Translations under genes and position numbers: made by a program | From: Clavulina sp. PMI_390 | Taxonomy: Eukaryota; Basidiomycota; Agaricomycetes; Cantharellales; Hydnaceae | Assembly (NCBI GenBank): GCA_015039315.1 | Contig: WIDE01000053.1 | Coordinates: 2,668 to 66,667 of the forward strand | DNA: 64,000 nt | Direction of reading: 5' to 3' | In this document: positions 61,090 to 64,000 of the stretch, piece by piece | Position numbering within the stretch: the first letter of the stretch is position 1 | Layout of the letters: every line of letters starts with the position of its first letter | The notes under the pieces: model-generated | What the model was told of the DNA's origin: nothing | Databases searched by the model: none | What the model saw: only the letters and a program-made list of their open reading frames with translations

Positions 61090-64000
61090 TCATTCTAAGA
61101 GTGAAAGAAGGAAGGACGCCCCAACGACAGCCCCTGCAGCGATTACTAACGAGGATCCAACTGAACTAGCCCACGAAGTTGAAGGCTCACCAGAGCTGGT
61201 AGCGGAGGGTGTCGTCTCTTTCACCTCGCCGAATTGTTTGGTCTGCAGCAGACCCTTGGATTGCCAGTAGTGCAACCATCCAAGCGCATCGTTCTTGCCC
61301 AGAGGCGCCAACGTGCCGCGGGCAAGCGCAGGGGACGCCTTGACGGCCTGCGTGGTCTGCAGCTTGGGCACACCCATGGCCTCGCGAGCCTCAGTAGTGT
61401 CGAACCCGGCGCGGAACATATCGATAAGGCGGAGCACAGGGTTCGCGGTAGCAGCCTCGACCTCAGTGTGAGCAGGGTTCTTGAGGTCAGCTTCGAGGCG
61501 GGCGAGCCAGTCGTTGTAAGGGATGAGGGGAACATTCAGGGCTTGAGCGATGGGGCCGAAGACCGCGTTCCATGCGACAGGGTAGGGATGTGCGAGGTGA
61601 ACGGTGCCAGTCTCGGCTTTCCTGAAGTCGATGATAGCCGAGGCAGCGGTTTGAAGAGGGAGCCAGGAGATATCCTAGAAATGTAGTATGTAGGTCAGCT
61701 CCATCCCAAAAATAGCTAAACAGGAGCGGCGTACATCGTCGCTGGCAGGAAGGCCGCCCACAACCTCTCCAGAGCGCACGATAGCAGGAATCCACTCGGC
61801 GGTATTCCACGATCCGTTCTTCCCTCCGCTAAGCTGGCCGATACGAGCGATGACAGGGCGTAGAGGCGTCTTCTCAGCGGCGTTGGCGAGCACGCGCTCG
61901 GCAACCCACTTGGACTCTCCGTAACCGGAGCCAACGGCGATCGTAGCATCAGCGATGGGGGTCTCAGCTGCAGGTGTTTTAGAGTGCCAGTCTGGTGAGA
62001 GGCAAGGGAGAATAAGTTATGGGGGGATGCAGACAATATAAGACAAATATTGCTCACTGCCGAAGATGCTGAGGGAGCTGGCAAAGAGGAGCCTGGGAGG
62101 CGTGGGTAGAGGCGACTTGAGGGCCAAGTCAACCAATTCCCTCAAGCCACCGAAGAGGGGCTCGAAAGTTGAGAGTGAGAGGTTGAAGTCCACACGCCAA
62201 GCAGTGTGCAAGATCGAGGTGGCGCTTGAGCGGATCTGTAAGAATAGTGCGAAAAATCAGTTGAGGCGAAAGGGTGTAAATCATCTTGGACGTTGCAGTC
62301 TCACCTCATCGTACACCGCTGGAGTCAGGCCAAGGGGACCATTCTTGGCATCGGTCTCGACGAGAACGACCTTGGATGAGCTCACAACAGTGGCATCGTA
62401 ACCCCTGTCGATGAGCGACGCAACCTGGCGCTGCTTGAGGGTCTTGCCAGCACCCTTCCTGTTCAGGGCGTAGATCTTGGATACGCTGGGGTTGTTGACG
62501 AGCTGTGCCAGCATCGTCGTGCCCAGAGCGCCAGTGGAACCGGTCATGACGATCACTTCCGAAGTGGGAGCGCTCGCGGTGGGGGTGTGCACAGGGAAGT
62601 CTGCAGAGTACTTGGCGACCAATGCCTCCAGCTCGGCGACCTTTGCAGCGACCTTGTCAGCAGCAGAGTAGGACGAAGGGTCAATGATAGCGTAGGTGGC
62701 GACAGCTAGCTGAGCGACTGAGGGGTTTTCGTAGATGAAGTTGGCGCCAATGGTGGTTGTTGCATAGCCAGAAGCAGTGAGCTTGTTGACAATGGAGTTG
62801 CGAATGACGGTGGATTGCAAGCTGTAGGACAAAAATCAGTAACAAATGAGGGCTTATCAGCAAAGTTGACGCATACCTGTCACTGCCATGCTGGAAGATA
62901 TCATCTCCATCTTCGACTTTGGCCTCCATCACCTTGTGCACGACCTTCCTGACGTAATCGAGCGTGCTCTCCTTGTCCCATGTGGCAGGAGCCTCGACAT
63001 CCGTGGACGTCCCAGCTTCGAGAGCGGCGTAAGCGGCATCGATTTCCTCAGTGTACTCCTCAACGACGGCACGCTTCCTAATAGAACCCTTTCCAGTGAA
63101 GGTGAAGGGCTTGGTGGGCTTAGCAAGGATGACCATCTGTAGGATATACCATTGAGTCAGATCTGTTGTTCCTTTCTAGCAATGGAAAAAGTAAAGTACT
63201 GACCTCACGGAACAGGCGCGAGTGGGCAGGAGCATAGTCGTTGGCGAGTTTCACTGATGGCCTAGAGTGCATCCAAAGCATTAGAATAAAATAACTGGGA
63301 TTCGTGATGTTAAGACTGACCAGATGGAGTCGAGGTAGTGCCCGACTTTGGTGGGGTCGCTGACATCGAGGCCAAGGCGCGCGGCAGGCTGGACAATGAC
63401 ACCGTTCTGAGTCTTTCCACGGCCGAATAGGACTGCGCCATCGACGAGCGGGTCCTTTGCAATGATAGCCTCGATCGGGCCGGGGTTGGTCTAAAATTCG
63501 TTTGGATTACGGTAAGCTGAAGGACTCGTCAAGAATGGGAGGGAGTCGCACAAACCTTCTCGCCGGTGGACAGCATGATCTGGTCGTCAGCGCGTCCGAA
63601 AACCTTGTAGTATCCCTTCTTGGTAGGGTGCTCCATCATCAGATCGTTGGTGGCATAGCCATCCTTGCCGTCGATCTTGCAGTTAATTACGGCGGGGGTG
63701 TGGGTCGCGCATGGCTGAGAACGTGTACGAAGAATACCGCATCGGGGGAAGGGGGAAAGTCGAAGCGCGAGTCATTAAAGGTGATCGAGATCGAGGCCGT
63801 GGAAGCAGCAGCAGAAAGGGACTCACCAGAACCCTGAGCTCAACGGCATCGGTGTCGGCCTGGGGCTCCATGACGACATGGAACTGGTCGCCGAACTTGA
63901 AGTACTCCCACAGGGTGGGCTCGACGTACGAAGGGATGTAGACATTGGCGCAGCCAACCTCAGTGCTAGGAAGGGGGAAAAGAATAGGGATAGACCATAA
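61090..64000 (-). CDS. NRPS-like adenylate-forming reductase, partial (5' end outside window)
   Basis: Carboxylic-acid reductase of the aminoadipate-reductase type: an adenylation (A) domain activates an acid, a carrier (PCP) domain holds it, and an NAD(P)-dependent thioester reductase (R) domain releases it. The window has the end of the A domain ('GYYKVFGRADDQIMLSTGEK', 'TNPGPIEAIIAKDPLVDGA', 'TFTGKGSIRKRAVVEEY'), the PCP with its phosphopantetheine Ser in 'HGSD|SLQSTVIRNSI' (split by an intron at 62878-62824), and the R domain with Rossmann motif 'VIVMTGSTGALGTTMLAQL'. Later motifs are 'YGESKWVAERVLANAA' (catalytic Tyr/Lys region), 'RPVIARIGQLSGGKNGSWNT' and 'HLAHPYPVAWNAVF'. The C-terminus ends in an Ala/Val/Leu-rich hydrophobic segment (about 61093-61155) directly before the stop, which looks like a tail anchor. 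The substrate is unknown. Confidence 0.9.

Overview
This is a fungal chromosome segment, almost certainly from a mushroom-forming class basidiomycete (Agaricomycetes). Genes carry many short introns (about 50-100 bases, GT...AG, CTGAC/CTAAC-like branch sites), neighbours are often divergent or convergent, and base composition is near 50% GC. The mix of tandem sedolisin proteases, F-box families, an Ssr4-type SWI/SNF subunit and an NRPS-like reductase fits Agaricomycetes. A Rhizoctonia/Ceratobasidiaceae origin is my guess from gene content, not something the sequence proves. No rRNA, CRISPR array or convincing tRNA is present.

Layout. 1-2848 has no gene I can support. 2849-12935 holds an MFS transporter, a Mim1 (mitochondrial outer-membrane import) gene with duplicated upstream exons, the RNase P/MRP subunit gene POP4 divergent from it, a cytochrome b5-acyl-CoA dehydrogenase fusion and an intracellular LysM protein. 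13.7-18.9 kb is a tandem duplication: two F-box genes, each followed upstream by the tail of a pyridoxamine-phosphate oxidase (PNPO) gene, which is complete only in the right copy. 20.6-26.1 kb carries two tandem secreted sedolisins (S53 peptidases). 26.6-33.2 kb is one large ABCC transporter. 33.5-42.2 kb is a tandem pair of ferric reductases; the left one is interrupted by a 1.36-kb element with perfect 18-bp terminal inverted repeats. A 5'-truncated LINE relic with an (AAC)n tail sits at 42.9-43.5 kb.

From 43.8 kb onward come a PLP aminotransferase with a suspect 3' end, a TPR protein of unknown role, ssr4, NDUFA9 (divergent from ssr4, 105 bp apart), a Zn2Cys6 transcription factor, mitochondrial methionyl-tRNA synthetase, an F-box protein, and the 3' part of an NRPS-like adenylate-forming reductase that runs off the right edge and ends in an unusual hydrophobic tail.

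Most genes are unrelated housekeeping or accessory genes. The accessory middle (sedolisins, ABCC pump, ferric reductases) is rich in tandem duplication and transposon debris and could serve secretion, efflux and iron uptake, but a functional link is only an inference. Exon boundaries were placed by eye from splice signals, reading frame and protein-family similarity; boundaries described as checked were confirmed by frame arithmetic.
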